Below, in pieces: positions 20,086 to 20,651 of a stretch of DNA of 20,651 nucleotides. The position numbers and the translations under genes were made by a program. This DNA comes from a virus. The stretch is taken from the IMG/VR virus record IMGVR_UViG_3300045135_001272, positions 1 to 20,651 of that record. One strand, written 5' to 3'. The notes beneath the pieces are model-generated. The model saw only the letters and a program-made list of their open reading frames with translations. It was not told the origin of the DNA and made no database searches. Each line of letters begins with the position of its first letter. Position 1 is the first letter of the stretch.

Positions 20086-20374
20086 CGTAGTCTCCATACT
20101 CACCTAGTTCTCTACGCGCGACGATGTCAAGTAGCGCCTCTCTGAGTGTCCCGTGTCTAGTCTTCGCGTGCCCTGCAATGTACATCTTGTCGGCGTCCAT
20201 ATTGATGTGACTGAATATGGTGTACACCGTGTCCGTTGGGCTAGCTTTGTAGCCAACCCAGAATGACTCACGATACGGCGTGAACGGTTCGCTAATGCCA
20301 TACGCAAACTGTCTGCGCACGGCCACGTAATCACCAATCTGTAGTGCTATGTCTTGTAAGCTCTCGTTATACAT
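20075..20374 (-). CDS. Small unknown protein between MoxR-like and VWA genes
   Basis: The protein has 99 residues, ATG 20372-20374, with GGAGG nine bases upstream and the start overlapping the MoxR-like stop by eight bases. It ends 11 bases inside the VWA gene with an acidic, Tyr-rich tail (GEYGDYDEY). The body looks alpha/beta without a nuclease, ATPase or metal motif. Its fixed, overlapping place between the two partners suggests it belongs to the same complex, perhaps as adaptor or substrate; that is inference. Confidence 0.6.
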   Translation of the reverse strand: MYNESLQDIALQIGDYVAVRRQFAYGISEPFTPYRESFWVGYKASPTDTVYTIFSHINMDADKMYIAGHAKTRHGTLREALLDIVARRELGEYGDYDEY

Positions 20375-20651
20375 TGCTGAATGCCTCCGCGTTGTTGGCC
20401 GCCCAGTGTGTGAACGCCGCGCAGTTAGCTATGCCACGGTCTCGCTTGTAAGCCAGCTTGACTGCTAGGGTCTGGATATCACCTGACATCTGTGACAAGA
20501 AGCCCCACGCTTTGTCCATGTTGGTAGCGTCTAGGCGTGTCGCTAGGCCCATCGCTACGCAGTACAGCACGTTGAGTTCCTTGGGCACTTCTACGGTCTT
20601 GCCCGCTAGGATGTCGTCGATACGCGGCATCGATTCCCATACACGCATGTG
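20367..20651 (-). CDS. MoxR-like AAA+ ATPase, C-terminal end only
   Basis: Open from the window edge (the first in-frame ATG at 20646-20648 is preceded by more open frame), with the stop at 20367-20369. About 94 residues are visible. 'RIDDILAGKTVEVPKELNVLYC' and 'AVKLAYKRDRGIANCAAFTHWAANNAEAF' match the lid/C-terminal tail of MoxR-family ATPases that accompany VWA/DUF2201 proteins. The Walker motifs lie outside the window, so the call depends on this tail and on the VWA gene just downstream. Confidence 0.65.
   Translation of the reverse strand, partial: HMRVWESMPRIDDILAGKTVEVPKELNVLYCVAMGLATRLDATNMDKAWGFLSQMSGDIQTLAVKLAYKRDRGIANCAAFTHWAANNAEAFSNV

Overview
The window reads as part of the genome of a tailed double-stranded DNA bacteriophage. 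It probably comes from an aquatic or marine bacterial host, although nothing in the sequence fixes the host. Evidence for a phage is the very long Gly/Ala-rich virion-type protein, the dense packing of genes with 1-10 base stop/start overlaps, the self-contained replication set, and many very small genes. No integrase, repressor, tRNA, CRISPR array or insertion sequence is visible.

Layout. Positions 1-6459 are read on the + strand. They hold the 3' part of a giant internal-virion/polyvalent-type protein with an HExxH zinc-peptidase motif, then an 88-residue basic protein, a 34-residue Cys/Lys-rich peptide and an HNH-type endonuclease. From 20651 down to 6461 everything is on the - strand. The two blocks converge with one base between the stop codons. 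In transcription order the - strand carries: the end of a MoxR-like AAA+ ATPase, a small unknown, a VWA/DUF2201 metallopeptidase-like protein, small unknowns, a DUF3310 protein, several small Cys-rich (zinc-ribbon-like) proteins around a glutaredoxin, a 465-base non-coding region, more small proteins, then the replication/recombination set. That set is family A DNA polymerase with 3'-5' exonuclease, a possible DNA-binding protein, a Cas4/RecB-like nuclease, an unknown, a VRR-NUC nuclease, an SNF2-like helicase, a small helical protein, a probable ssDNA-binding protein, a strong intrinsic terminator, a primase-helicase fusion (AEP plus DUF927-like), and a tiny HNH protein.

How the genes work together. 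The primase-helicase, polymerase, SSB-like protein and SNF2-like helicase can plausibly form a phage replisome. The Cas4-like and VRR nucleases fit recombination or DNA processing. The MoxR/VWA pair fits a chaperone or metal-insertase-like remodelling module acting on an unknown target.

The least explained part is the non-coding region 16931-17395. It holds two imperfect copies of a module (pairs of CTTTATC/CGTTATC with an adjacent AGRCACTC), a long-range inverted repeat that forms an uninterrupted 16-bp helix only in - strand RNA, a second competing helix, several palindromes, and a tandem CCATATGA repeat just ahead of the next gene. It could be a structured RNA/leader or an iteron-type origin. 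The polymerase has leucine at the position equivalent to E. coli Pol I Phe762, a known marker class among environmental phage polymerases.
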